Assembly (NCBI RefSeq): GCF_009690905.1
Contig: NZ_VOSW01000032.1
Span: 1-64,000 of the forward strand
Origin: Paraburkholderia madseniana
Lineage (GTDB): Bacteria > Pseudomonadota > Gammaproteobacteria > Burkholderiales > Burkholderiaceae
Length of the DNA: 64,000 nucleotides
Reading direction: 5' to 3'
Shown here: positions 28,050-36,117 of the stretch, piece after piece
Position numbering within the stretch: position 1 is the stretch's first letter
Layout of the letters: every line of letters starts with the position of its first letter
Program-made: the position numbers and the translations under genes
Notes under the pieces: model-generated
The model's input: the letters and a program-made list of their open reading frames with translations, nothing else
Told to the model about the DNA's origin: nothing
Databases searched by the model: none

Positions 28050-29123
28050 GTGTTGATCTTCCGGCAGCTATTCGATCAGCAATCGTCGACCTACACGTAT
28101 CTTCTTGCCGATAGTGCGACGCGAGAGGCCGTGCTGGTCGATCCGGTATTCGAACAGGTGCGCCGGGATACCGCCCTGATCGAAGAACTTGGATTGCATC
28201 TGCTTTACACAATCGATACCCACGTCCACGCCGATCACGTAACCGGTGCATGGATGCTGAATCGCCGCACAGGTAGCCGGATTGCGATCTCGGCTGCGAG
28301 CGGCGCCGAAGGCGCGGACCGCTATCTGAGCCACGGCGACAAGGTCGAGTTCGGCGCGAGGTACCTGGGCATACGCGCGACACCGGGCCATACCGATGGA
28401 TGCATCACACTCGTACTCGACAACGAGACCATGGCGTTTACCGGCGACTGCCTGTTGATCAGAGGCACGGGCCGCACAGATTTCCAGCGCGGTGACGCGC
28501 ACGCCATGTTTCGCGCGATCCACAACCACATCTTTACGCTACCCGCCGCGTGCCTGCTTTACCCGGCCCACGACTATCGCGGTTTGACGGTCACCAGTGT
28601 GGACGAAGAGCGGCGCTTCAATCCACGTCTTGGCGGTGAACTGTGTGAAGACGATTTCGCCGGATACATGACGAACCTGCGCCTGGCGCATCCGAAGCAG
28701 ATCGATGTGGCCGTGCCCGCGAACCTGAAATGCGGCCTGGCCGCGAGCTACCCCGCGCAGATGGCGGAGCCCGATTGGGCGCCACTAACATGCAGCTTTG
28801 CGGGCATCTGGGAAATCAATGCCCAGTGGCTCGAGGAAAATCTGAATGCGGTCGAGATCGTCGACGTGCGCGAGCCCGACGAGTTCAACGGACCGTTGGG
28901 GCGCATCCCCGTTGCCACGCTCATTCCATTGGGTGAGCTCGCCGGGCGCGCCGCTGAACTCACGAAGGAACGCCCGATCGTGACTGTCTGCCGGGCCGGC
29001 GGACGGTCGGCACAAGCCACGATCATGCTGCGACAGGCCGGATTCGAGCAGGTTGCCAACCTTCCCGGCGGCATGCTCCGCTGGCGTGCGGAAGGCCGCG
29101 TCGTCGAAAACGACAGCATGTGA
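28050..29123 (+). CDS. Persulfide dioxygenase-rhodanese fusion (ETHE1-like)
   Basis: 357 aa. Residues 1-235 are a metallo-beta-lactamase-fold persulfide dioxygenase, with TIDTHVHADHVTGAW (the HxHxDH variant of the ETHE1 group), GHTDG, FTGDCLLIRG and PAHDY iron/metal ligands. Residues 255-357 are a rhodanese domain with active-site Cys in VCRAGGRSAQA. The same two-domain order is known for the PRF protein of Burkholderia phytofirmans, which oxidises glutathione persulfide to sulfite and moves sulfane sulfur. The GTG at 28050 follows GCGGAGTGAAATC. With the peroxiredoxin it forms a thiol and sulfide handling block. Confidence 0.88.
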   Translation: MLIFRQLFDQQSSTYTYLLADSATREAVLVDPVFEQVRRDTALIEELGLHLLYTIDTHVHADHVTGAWMLNRRTGSRIAISAASGAEGADRYLSHGDKVEFGARYLGIRATPGHTDGCITLVLDNETMAFTGDCLLIRGTGRTDFQRGDAHAMFRAIHNHIFTLPAACLLYPAHDYRGLTVTSVDEERRFNPRLGGELCEDDFAGYMTNLRLAHPKQIDVAVPANLKCGLAASYPAQMAEPDWAPLTCSFAGIWEINAQWLEENLNAVEIVDVREPDEFNGPLGRIPVATLIPLGELAGRAAELTKERPIVTVCRAGGRSAQATIMLRQAGFEQVANLPGGMLRWRAEGRVVENDSM

Positions 29124-29184
29124 CGGAATCGTCAATCGTCGGCTGATGGCTAACCATCGGCCACGCCGCGTCCGATTTGACGCT

Positions 29185-30420
29185 TCATGCGTGCTCCTGC
29201 TTCCATTGCCGATAACGCCGCGTCAGCCGGCGCGTGCGCAGTTGATCGATGATCAACGTCAAGACCGCGGAATACCGGGCAGGCGCCGTGCGTCCCGTGC
29301 CGAGCGAACGCAGGCGGCGTTTGACGAGTGCCATGCGCGCGAGTGCCGCGAGCGCCCGGTCGCGCCACTCGACCGGCTGAATGTGCGCCCCAAGATCGGC
29401 GCCCGCTTGCCAGCGTGCGGGCAGATCGGGCATCACGGCGAGCGCCGTGGCCATGCCGACGACGGCGACGCCACTGTTCAGCACCTGCTCGGCCGCCGCG
29501 CGGCGCCGGATGCCGCCGGTGGTCATGACAGGCATCGTGGCGACACTGGCCAGATTCTTGGCGAATTCGAGGAAATAGGCTTCGCGCGCGAGGGTGCGCC
29601 CGTCGGCAGTGTCGCCCTGCATCGCGGGGCTTTCGTAGCTGCCCCCGGATAGCTCGACCAGGTCTACCGACAGGTCATTCAGCCACAGCACGACTTGCCG
29701 GGCGTCCTCTTCCGAAAAGCCACCGCGCTGAAAGTCAGCGGAGTTCAGTTTGACGGCCACGCAAAAACCCGGTGAAACCCTTGCGCGTACCGCACGCGCC
29801 ACGTCCAGCAACAGACGGGCACGGTTGGCAAGATCGCCGCCCCAACGGTCGGCGCGGCGATTGGTCAACGGCGAAAGGAACTGCGAGATCAAATAGCCAT
29901 GTGCGGCGTGAATTTCCACGCCTGTGAACCCCGCCTGCTCGGCAGCGTGCGCCGTCGCGGCAAAGCGGCCGATGGTCTCGCTGATCTCGTCCTCGCTCAT
30001 GGCGCTCGGCTGCGCGAACAGCTTGCTGTGTTTGCCGAGCGCCATCGGGACAGCCGAAGGCGCCCACGCCGTGCCGCCCATTGCCGCCAGCACTTGCCGG
30101 CCCGGATGATTGATCTGCATCCACACCTGGGCACCACGGCTGCGGGCCGCTTGTGACCACTGCGTGAAGGGTCCGAGAGGCGTCTTGGCCTCGAGCACGA
30201 TTCCGCCTGGCCCGGTCAGCGCCCGGCCGTCGATCATCACGTTGCCCGTGACGATAAGACCTGCGCCACCTTCGGCCCACGAACGGTATAGCCGATGGAT
30301 CGTCTCGCCGGGCAGTTGCCCCGCGTCGGCAAGATTCTCTTCCATCGCCGCTTTGGCTAGACGGTTGGGCAGCCAACTGCCGTTGGGCAACTGCACGGGT
30401 GTGAACAGCGATGTAGTCAT
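29185..30420 (-). CDS. NADH:flavin oxidoreductase, old yellow enzyme family
   Basis: 411 aa FMN enzyme with a TIM-barrel. OYE-type motifs: NRLAKAAMEENLAD near the N-terminus, WMQINHPGRQ (substrate/FMN), VEIHAAHGYLISQFLSPLTN (catalytic HxxH-like region) and DRWGGDLANRARLL. The extra C-terminal basic tail (LRTRRLTRRYRQW) is unusual. The ATG at 30420 lies downstream of a MerR-type promoter whose regulator is divergently encoded. OYE enzymes reduce activated alkenes and quinones; the inducer is probably an electrophile or quinone. Confidence 0.88.
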   Translation of the reverse strand: MTTSLFTPVQLPNGSWLPNRLAKAAMEENLADAGQLPGETIHRLYRSWAEGGAGLIVTGNVMIDGRALTGPGGIVLEAKTPLGPFTQWSQAARSRGAQVWMQINHPGRQVLAAMGGTAWAPSAVPMALGKHSKLFAQPSAMSEDEISETIGRFAATAHAAEQAGFTGVEIHAAHGYLISQFLSPLTNRRADRWGGDLANRARLLLDVARAVRARVSPGFCVAVKLNSADFQRGGFSEEDARQVVLWLNDLSVDLVELSGGSYESPAMQGDTADGRTLAREAYFLEFAKNLASVATMPVMTTGGIRRRAAAEQVLNSGVAVVGMATALAVMPDLPARWQAGADLGAHIQPVEWRDRALAALARMALVKRRLRSLGTGRTAPARYSAVLTLIIDQLRTRRLTRRYRQWKQEHA

Positions 30421-30454
30421 GGCGAAAAGAGCATCCAAAATGAGCGATGCCGCT

Positions 30455-30485
30455 ATACTAAGATTCAAGTCAACTTGAAGGTCAA
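30455..30485 (-). promoter_or_regulatory. MerR-controlled promoter of the OYE gene
   Basis: On the minus strand TTGACC (30480-30485) and TAGTAT (30455-30460) are separated by 19 bp. The spacer holds a perfect dyad, TTCAAGT-TG-ACTTGAA (30464-30479). A 19-bp spacer with a central dyad is the hallmark of MerR-type activation by DNA untwisting. The divergent merR-type gene starts at 30491. Confidence 0.85.
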
Positions 30486-30490
30486 GCGTT

Positions 30491-30928
30491 ATGAGAATCG
30501 GCGAACTCGCGGAAAAAACCGGCCTCGCACCATCTGCCATCCGCTTTTACGAGCAGAGCGGCTTGCTGCCCGAGCCGGAGCGCAGCGCCAACGGTTATCG
30601 CGTCTACTCTGACCAGGCCATTGGGCGTCTGCGCATGGTGCAGTTGGCGCAGACTCTGGGCTTTCCGCTCGACAGATTGCGTGAGGCCTTCGCTGGTGAC
30701 GAGGTTTACCCGAAAGAGGATTTGCTGCACAAACTCGATACGCGGCTCGACGAGATCGAGCAACTCATGACTGCCCTGCGTACGCAGCGCAAGACGCTAC
30801 GCACGCTTCGCACCACGCTCAGCGAAGCGTGGGCTGCAGGAAATTGTGTCGACGGCGTGGAGTTGGCCAATCAGCTCCTGGCACAGCAGCAGGAACCGTC
30901 GCGCCGGTCAAAAACCCGACGCGAATAA
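30491..30928 (+). CDS. MerR family regulator of the divergent OYE gene
   Basis: 145 aa. N-terminal winged helix-turn-helix MRIGELAEKTGLAPSAIRFY and the EQSGLLPEPERSANGYRVY wing match MerR, followed by a coiled dimerisation helix (about 80-120). The only cysteine is Cys119 in the C-terminal part, so it is not a classical metal or SoxR type; an organic electrophile or drug-like ligand is more likely. The start has AAGG about 9 nt upstream inside the operator region, which predicts autoregulation. Confidence 0.9.
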   Translation: MRIGELAEKTGLAPSAIRFYEQSGLLPEPERSANGYRVYSDQAIGRLRMVQLAQTLGFPLDRLREAFAGDEVYPKEDLLHKLDTRLDEIEQLMTALRTQRKTLRTLRTTLSEAWAAGNCVDGVELANQLLAQQQEPSRRSKTRRE

Positions 30929-30956
30929 AGAAGACCGCGCGCAGCGCGATCGAAGC

Positions 30957-31427
30957 TTATTTGAACGGAGCCTTTTCCGGTTCGGCTGCGTACTTGTCCC
31001 GGATCGCGTTCACGCAGTGGGTGAAGCGCGTGCGGAAACCGACGGGATCGGTGCTCGGCGGTGTGAGTCCGTCCGAAGTCACGCTCCATCCGTCGGACGT
31101 ACGGGTGACATCAAGATCGAAGGAAGGACCCGGCTCGTCCTCCAGAATCACCGTCTCGCGCACATCGCGGCCCCCGGCGCGGATGATCGCCATGCATCCC
31201 TGATGGAGCCGGCCCAGAGCATGCGTGTTGCCGCTGCCCGGCGCGGGGTTATCCGGCGCCGCGCCGTACATCCGCAACGATTCGAATTGGGGCGGCGTCC
31301 CGGTGGTAACGAATGCGGCGTCGGCCTCGGATATCCCGTCACTACAGCCGGTTACCAAGGTGGAAATCGCAGCCAACATGACGCCGGCGGAAGCGCGTCG
31401 GAGACTCGATATGGCGTAGCGTGGCAT
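30957..31427 (-). CDS. Putative lipoprotein, 156 aa
   Basis: The N-terminus has basic residues, a hydrophobic stretch and the lipobox LVTGC around residue 28, so the mature protein should be lipid-anchored. The mature part has two further Cys (near QGCMAII and THCVNAI) that could form a disulfide and repeated segments of polar residues. It does not match a family I recognise. Its stop lies 29 bp from the end of the convergent merR-type gene. The start at 31427 lacks a strong ribosome site; Met17 is an alternative, although it would shorten the signal. Confidence 0.65.
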   Translation of the reverse strand: MPRYAISSLRRASAGVMLAAISTLVTGCSDGISEADAAFVTTGTPPQFESLRMYGAAPDNPAPGSGNTHALGRLHQGCMAIIRAGGRDVRETVILEDEPGPSFDLDVTRTSDGWSVTSDGLTPPSTDPVGFRTRFTHCVNAIRDKYAAEPEKAPFK

Positions 31428-31671
31428 GGTTGGTCTTGGAATTTATAGTACGTAGCGTAAGCGTGATTTTAGGGCAAGTCGGCATTCGCCGGACCATGCA
31501 ATGCTTAAGGAAACCTTAGGCAATACAAACTATTACGTGATTTTCTCATCGTTGCACAAATCGTTAGTGCGTTATGGAATCGAAAGCGTCGATTCATCCA
31601 GGCGACTCAATTCCACTGCACATTCAGTCTCCGATTACCAAATGTTTCGTAGCAACCAAAAAGGACGAGAG

Positions 31672-33339
31672 ATGACGACGATCAGGAGATGGAAGCGTAC
31701 ACAAAGCGCCATTGGCGTAAGCGTTGCGTTGCTTGCTGGACTGTACTCGCTGGGCGCTGCGGCGGACGATGAACACGATCACGAGCACGAGTCGGTGAAA
31801 CATGTGCTGCTGATTAGCTTCGACGGTTTGCATGAGCAGGACGTCGCACGCTGTATCGGTTCGAATGCGTGTCCCAATCTTGCGTTGCTGGCCAAGTCGG
31901 GGACCACCTACACCAACGCGCACACGCCAGGTCTTTCGGATTCGTTCCCGGGCCTCGCAGCGCTCGTCACCGGTGGCTCGCCCAAATCCGCGGGTCTGTT
32001 CTACGACGTATCGTATGACCGCACGCTCTACGCACCGTCGGATAGCACTTGCACCGGCAAGCAAGGCTGGAATGTCGTATTCGACGAGACCACGGGCATC
32101 GATGGCGAGAACGGCGGCCCACTGACAAATCTCAACGGTGGTGGCGCGTTCAATCCTCAGGCCATCCCGAATGCGTTGGTCAACGGCGTCTGCACGCCCG
32201 TCTACCCGCACAACTATGTGAAGACCAACACGATCTTCGAAGTGGTGAAAGGCAACGTGAAACACGCTCGCACCGCCTGGGCAGACAAACATGCGTGGGG
32301 CTACGACTGGCTCAATGGACCGTCCGGCGCAGGCGTCGACGATCTGTCGCGCACCGAGATCAATTCGATTGATCCGGTGACCCACACGAACTACACCGAC
32401 CTCTACATGCACACGGAACAGTTCGACAATTTCCATGTGCAGTCGCTGATCAATCAAATTGACGGCATGGATTCGACGGGCAAATCCACCGCCGACGTGC
32501 CCACGTTGTTTGGAGCCAACTTCCAGACCTTGAGCGTCGCCCAGAAGGCAACGGTGGCGACGGGAGGCGGCTATCTGGATGCGAGCTTTACGCCAGGTCC
32601 GCAGGTAACCGGCGCGATTGCTTATCTGGACAACGCCTTGGGTCGCATCGTGTCCGAACTCAAGCAGCACAACCTTTATTCGTCGACGGCGATCATCGTC
32701 ACTGCGAAGCATGGGCAGTCCCCGACCGATCATTCGAAGCTGGTCAAGAACGGCGACACGCTCTCGAAACTGCTTGAAGCAAACAACTATCTGGATCCGA
32801 CCGGCAACTTCGGGCAGAACAATACGACGAGCGGCAACCTGAATGACGGATCGGGACTGGTCAATACGGGTTTCGTCCAGACCGATGACGTCGGCCTGAT
32901 CTGGTTGCGCGATCAAAGCCAACTGCCGGCGGTCGTGAAGACGTTGAAAGCCAACCTGAGCTGCAACGCACCCGGCATTTGTGCGGACGGCCCGCAGGCG
33001 TACATTCTGTCCGGCTCGCAACTGGCCGACCGGTTTGGCGATCCGGCACGCGGACGCACGCCTGACATCATCGTCCAGCCGAACCCGGGGGTCATCTATA
33101 CCTCGAGTAAGGCGAAAGACGAAGAGCACGGCGGCAACGCTCCCGACGACAGCCATCTTGGTCTCGTGATCTACGTGCCTCACGCCCATCACGCTGGTCG
33201 GACCAACGACGAGCGTGTGTCGACCACGCAGGTCGCGCCGACGATCCTGCGGTTGCTCGACCTGAAACCTGAACTGCTGCACTCGGTCGCTATTGAAGGA
33301 ACGCGTGCGCTGCCGGGCTTCGATCGCGAGCACTTTTAA
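31672..33339 (+). CDS. Secreted alkaline phosphatase-superfamily phosphodiesterase/nucleotide pyrophosphatase
   Basis: 555 aa. Signal peptide 1-33 (basic start, Ala/Leu core, GAAA) is followed by a metal-binding-looking DDEHDHEHE. Alkaline phosphatase-superfamily features: first metal Asp in LLISFDGLHEQD, a Thr/Ser nucleophile region in TPGLSDSFPGL, metal ligands in TAKHGQSPTDHSK and DEEHGGNAPDDSH. The length and layout fit type I phosphodiesterases that hydrolyse phosphodiesters or pyrophosphates in the periplasm or outside. The ATG at 31672 follows AAAGGACGAGAG; the frame is open to 31501. The substrate is unknown. Confidence 0.82.
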   Translation: MTTIRRWKRTQSAIGVSVALLAGLYSLGAAADDEHDHEHESVKHVLLISFDGLHEQDVARCIGSNACPNLALLAKSGTTYTNAHTPGLSDSFPGLAALVTGGSPKSAGLFYDVSYDRTLYAPSDSTCTGKQGWNVVFDETTGIDGENGGPLTNLNGGGAFNPQAIPNALVNGVCTPVYPHNYVKTNTIFEVVKGNVKHARTAWADKHAWGYDWLNGPSGAGVDDLSRTEINSIDPVTHTNYTDLYMHTEQFDNFHVQSLINQIDGMDSTGKSTADVPTLFGANFQTLSVAQKATVATGGGYLDASFTPGPQVTGAIAYLDNALGRIVSELKQHNLYSSTAIIVTAKHGQSPTDHSKLVKNGDTLSKLLEANNYLDPTGNFGQNNTTSGNLNDGSGLVNTGFVQTDDVGLIWLRDQSQLPAVVKTLKANLSCNAPGICADGPQAYILSGSQLADRFGDPARGRTPDIIVQPNPGVIYTSSKAKDEEHGGNAPDDSHLGLVIYVPHAHHAGRTNDERVSTTQVAPTILRLLDLKPELLHSVAIEGTRALPGFDREHF

Positions 33340-33349
33340 GCGAATGGGT

Positions 33350-33379
33350 GCGCGTGCGCGGCTAGTGCCGCGCACGCGC
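33350..33379. terminator. Perfect 13-bp GC hairpin between convergent genes
   Basis: GCGCGTGCGCGGC (33350-33362) and GCCGCGCACGCGC (33367-33379) pair completely around a TAGT loop, 10 bp after the phosphodiesterase stop. The next gene converges from the other side. No T-run is present on either strand, yet stem strength and position argue for a bidirectional terminator. Confidence 0.7.
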
Positions 33380-33418
33380 CTGACCGACGCGACGCACTTC
33401 GCCTACAACGCTGTTTTT

Positions 33419-33622
33419 TCAATTGCTCGAGGTCGTTTCTGACGGCGTCGCCGGGGACGTAGACAGCACCTTGATCGACTCCCAACGCGGATGCAGGAGC
33501 CGCAACATAGCGAGAATCGCGCTCTTGGTATCCTCTGACACGGTTAGCAGGTCGCTTCCTGTCTGAACCGCTTTCTTGCCGTGTTGGCAATACTGATACT
33601 CCACGCGAACCGTTACTGACAT
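33419..33622 (-). CDS. Small hypothetical protein, 67 aa
   Basis: MSVTVRVEYQY opens a short beta-like segment, followed by a polar helix (SEDTKSAILAMLRLLH) and a Ser/Thr-rich tail. AGGAAGGA lies about 11 nt before the ATG. It is 64 bp downstream of the 110-aa gene on the same strand and probably cotranscribed. The balanced composition, unlike the Arg-rich shadow frames nearby, supports a real gene. No family recognised. Confidence 0.6.
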   Translation of the reverse strand: MSVTVRVEYQYCQHGKKAVQTGSDLLTVSEDTKSAILAMLRLLHPRWESIKVLSTSPATPSETTSSN

Positions 33623-33686
33623 GATTACGATTTCCTTCCTGTTAAGACTGATCTCTCACGAGTGATCGACGGTTGAACGCTTTCAG

Positions 33687-34019
33687 TCAGTCCCGGTTCG
33701 ATTCGATTCGATTGACGAATCCGCAATCCAGCAAGATCTGACACAAGGCTTCTGGCGAGCAGGATGAACCCGCCACTTCGCTCATCCGTGCGAGAACATC
33801 AGAGAACGAAGCGAGAACGCGCCAACTGTCATAGTAAGCATGCAGTTGCGGCACGACCTCATTGCCCAGTTTTTCCCAGCGCACGGAAAGCATGCCGACC
33901 GTTCCGCCGCCTTCCACCCGGTAGAGACCGAAAGTGACGGCCGAGACAACGGCCATCACCCGGCAATAGGAAGCCGGGTTCACATAGAATTCACGCCGAA
34001 GACGCTCATCGTTGTTCAT
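33687..34019 (-). CDS. Hypothetical protein, 110 aa
   Basis: The ATG has a strong GGGGGAG ribosome site 6 nt upstream. The sequence is well-mixed and globular: MNNDERLRREFYVNPASYCRVM, later VRWEKLGNEVVPQLHAYYDSWRVL. There is no signal peptide or clear membrane helix; VMAVVSAVTFGL is moderately hydrophobic. Two cysteines sit near the C-terminus (SSCSPEALCQILLDCG). It forms a likely two-gene unit with the 67-aa gene. I do not recognise the family. Confidence 0.65.
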   Translation of the reverse strand: MNNDERLRREFYVNPASYCRVMAVVSAVTFGLYRVEGGGTVGMLSVRWEKLGNEVVPQLHAYYDSWRVLASFSDVLARMSEVAGSSCSPEALCQILLDCGFVNRIESNRD

Positions 34020-34137
34020 CGCCGTTCTCCCCCGAGTTTTTACGGTTGTAACCCGTATAACGGCGCGCAGACGTCGAAGCTTGAGTCTCGCAGGGCGTTA
34101 TGGTCCGCAGCGACCCGGTTAAAGGCCGCGCTCCGAT

Positions 34138-34881
34138 TCAGCGTGATCCCGCCAACGCCACGGCGTCAGCGCCGGCAGCAAGGCGAACCGGGCACGACGG
34201 GTCGTTCGCCGCACGCCACACCGCTTCCGCCACATCCAGCGCCCGGGTGACCGCAGTCGACTTCGCCCATTCCGCGAAAACACTTTGCGCGAGGCCGGCG
34301 TAGGCATCGGGGATAGCACCCTGCATCCGCGGCTGCGCGTTTTCACCGAAGCGCGTCTCCGGTGCCCGCCCCGGCAGTACCAGGCTCACTCGCACATTGA
34401 ATGGCTGGAGTTCGAGCTGAAGAGACTCCGTGAACGCGTTCACCGCCGCCTTGCTCGCGGTGTAGACGGCAAGCAGGGAGAGCGGCCTCAACGTCGCGCT
34501 CGACGTGACGTTCACGATGACACCGGCCTTCCGTTGCCTGAACTGAGGCAGCACCGCCTGCGTCATCGCGATCGTACCGAGGGTGTTCGTCTCGAAGATC
34601 TCGCGGGCAGTTTCCATCGAAGTGCCTTCGAGGGCACCCAGCACGCCAATCCCTGCGTTGTTGACCAGGACATCGATCGGCCCGGAGGCCTCCACTGCAT
34701 GACGCACGCTGTCCGGATCGGTGACGTCGAGCGCGAGCACGCGTAGACGCTCGGAGCGCGGCAGAACGTCCTCGCGCGGCGTGCGCATCGTGGCGATGAC
34801 CTTCCAGTCACGATCGAGGAAGTACCGGGCAATTTCGAGGCCGAACCCGGACGAGCTTCCGGTGATCAGGACGGTTTTCAT
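34138..34881 (-). CDS. SDR family oxidoreductase divergent from an AraC regulator
   Basis: 247 aa classical short-chain dehydrogenase: TGSSSGFG (8-15), NNAG, catalytic Ser in VTSSATLRPLS and Tyr-Lys in VYTASKAAV. The Gly-motif TGSSSGFG and the FNVRVSLVLPG segment are like many uncharacterised oxidoreductases that act on ketones or sugars. The start at 34881 faces the AraC-type gene at 34982 with 100 bp between, so that regulator probably controls it. Substrate unknown. Confidence 0.85.
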   Translation of the reverse strand: MKTVLITGSSSGFGLEIARYFLDRDWKVIATMRTPREDVLPRSERLRVLALDVTDPDSVRHAVEASGPIDVLVNNAGIGVLGALEGTSMETAREIFETNTLGTIAMTQAVLPQFRQRKAGVIVNVTSSATLRPLSLLAVYTASKAAVNAFTESLQLELQPFNVRVSLVLPGRAPETRFGENAQPRMQGAIPDAYAGLAQSVFAEWAKSTAVTRALDVAEAVWRAANDPSCPVRLAAGADAVALAGSR

Positions 34882-34948
34882 GGGGAGACTCCTGAAGGTG
34901 GTTTGCGGTACAGGAACGATACGTCGCCGCAGCCGGACTTGCTACAAT

Positions 34949-34978
34949 CAGGAGTCCACGTTTCGTTTGCAGGAGTCC
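34949..34978 (+). promoter_or_regulatory. Direct repeat upstream of the AraC-type gene
   Basis: CAGGAGTCC occurs at 34949-34957 and 34970-34978, exactly 21 bp apart (two helical turns), the second copy containing the ribosome site of the regulator. TACAAT at 34943-34948 may be its -10. AraC proteins commonly bind direct repeats with this spacing, so autoregulation is possible. Confidence 0.4.
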
Positions 34979-34981
34979 GGC

Positions 34982-35899
34982 ATGGTCGATCCGCTTGCCG
35001 AGGTGGTCACGTTGCTCCAACCGGGCGCCCCGTTCTCGAAATTCGTCAGCGGCGCAGGCCCCTGGGGTGTTCGCCGCTCGGAGGCCGGGCGGCCCTTCTA
35101 CTGTGTGATCCTTGAAGGGTCGTGCCGTCTCGCGGTCGACGGGCACGAGCCAATCACCCTCCAGGAGGGTGACTTTGTGCTGATCCCCTCAGCGTATGGC
35201 TTCTCGATGTCGAGCCTCGACCCGGCGACATCGGAAGACTTCGACACCGCGCCCGTCGCGCTGCCTCAAGGCGGGTTCAGACTCGGCGTTCAAAGCGGGC
35301 CGCCTGATGTTCGATCGCTGATTGGCTATTGCGTCTTTGGTTCGCCTGATGCGGCCTTGCTGGTTTCGCTTCTCCCGCAACTCGTGCACGTTCGCGGCGA
35401 GAAGAGGTTGGCCACCCTCGTGCAGCTCGTGGGCGAAGAATCGCGCGAGCAGCGGCCCGCGCGCGATGTCGTCCTGGCACGCCTGCTGGAAGTTCTCCTC
35501 ATCGAAGCCCTCCGATCCACGGCGGGGACCGCCGCGTCGCCGGGCCTCCTGCGCGGGCTTGCCGACGAACGCCTCGCAGTCGCGATACGACGAATGCACG
35601 AAAATCCGACCCGTCCGTGGGCGGTTGCGCAGTTGGCGAAAGAGGCCTCCCTCTCCCGCTCGGCGTTCTTCGAACGATTCAACCGCGCAGTGGGGGTGGC
35701 GCCGATGGAGTATCTGCTCGGCTGGCGTATGGCCTTGGCCAAGAAGCTGCTGCGGCAGAAAGAGGGTGGCGTCGCCGAAGTTGCGGAACGCGTCGGCTAC
35801 AGCTCCGCAAGCGCGTTCAGCGTGGCGTTCACCCGCTTTGTCGGATTGCCTCCAACGCGGTATGCGCGGGAGTTTCAGACACCCGCACAAACCACTTGA
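34982..35899 (+). CDS. AraC family regulator with cupin N-terminus
   Basis: 305 aa. Residues 1-190 are an AraC-type cupin effector domain (FYCVILEGSCRLAVDGHEP; LQEGDFVLIPS), and 200-300 the DNA-binding domain with two helix-turn-helix units (WAVAQLAKEASLSRSAFFERF and VAEVAERVGYSSASAFSVAF) and the GLPPTRY end. The ATG at 34982 follows GCAGGAGTCCGGC. The family with this cupin_6-like N-terminus is often next to an SDR or aldo-keto reductase gene that it induces, as here. Confidence 0.9.
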   Translation: MVDPLAEVVTLLQPGAPFSKFVSGAGPWGVRRSEAGRPFYCVILEGSCRLAVDGHEPITLQEGDFVLIPSAYGFSMSSLDPATSEDFDTAPVALPQGGFRLGVQSGPPDVRSLIGYCVFGSPDAALLVSLLPQLVHVRGEKRLATLVQLVGEESREQRPARDVVLARLLEVLLIEALRSTAGTAASPGLLRGLADERLAVAIRRMHENPTRPWAVAQLAKEASLSRSAFFERFNRAVGVAPMEYLLGWRMALAKKLLRQKEGGVAEVAERVGYSSASAFSVAFTRFVGLPPTRYAREFQTPAQTT

Positions 35900-36117
35900 T
35901 AGTCCGTCGACAAACGAGTGCCGCCTGCCTATGCCGTCTCTCACGGTAATGCACGTAGCGGGTGCGCCGCCGGTCATCGCAAATCATGCCTGCACCATGA
36001 CATCATCACCAAACGTTTGCGGTGTGTACGACAGCGCACACGAAGCCCATGGAATCAACCCGGCCCAATGCTTGCTTTTATGTAGCCACAACATTTCCAC
36101 GCCACCGGGACCAGGCC

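Noticed and set aside
31624..33375. 583-codon minus-strand frame
   Set aside because: Opposite to the secreted phosphodiesterase, which has a signal peptide and metal motifs; the minus frame has no domain and an Arg/Val/Gln-rich makeup.
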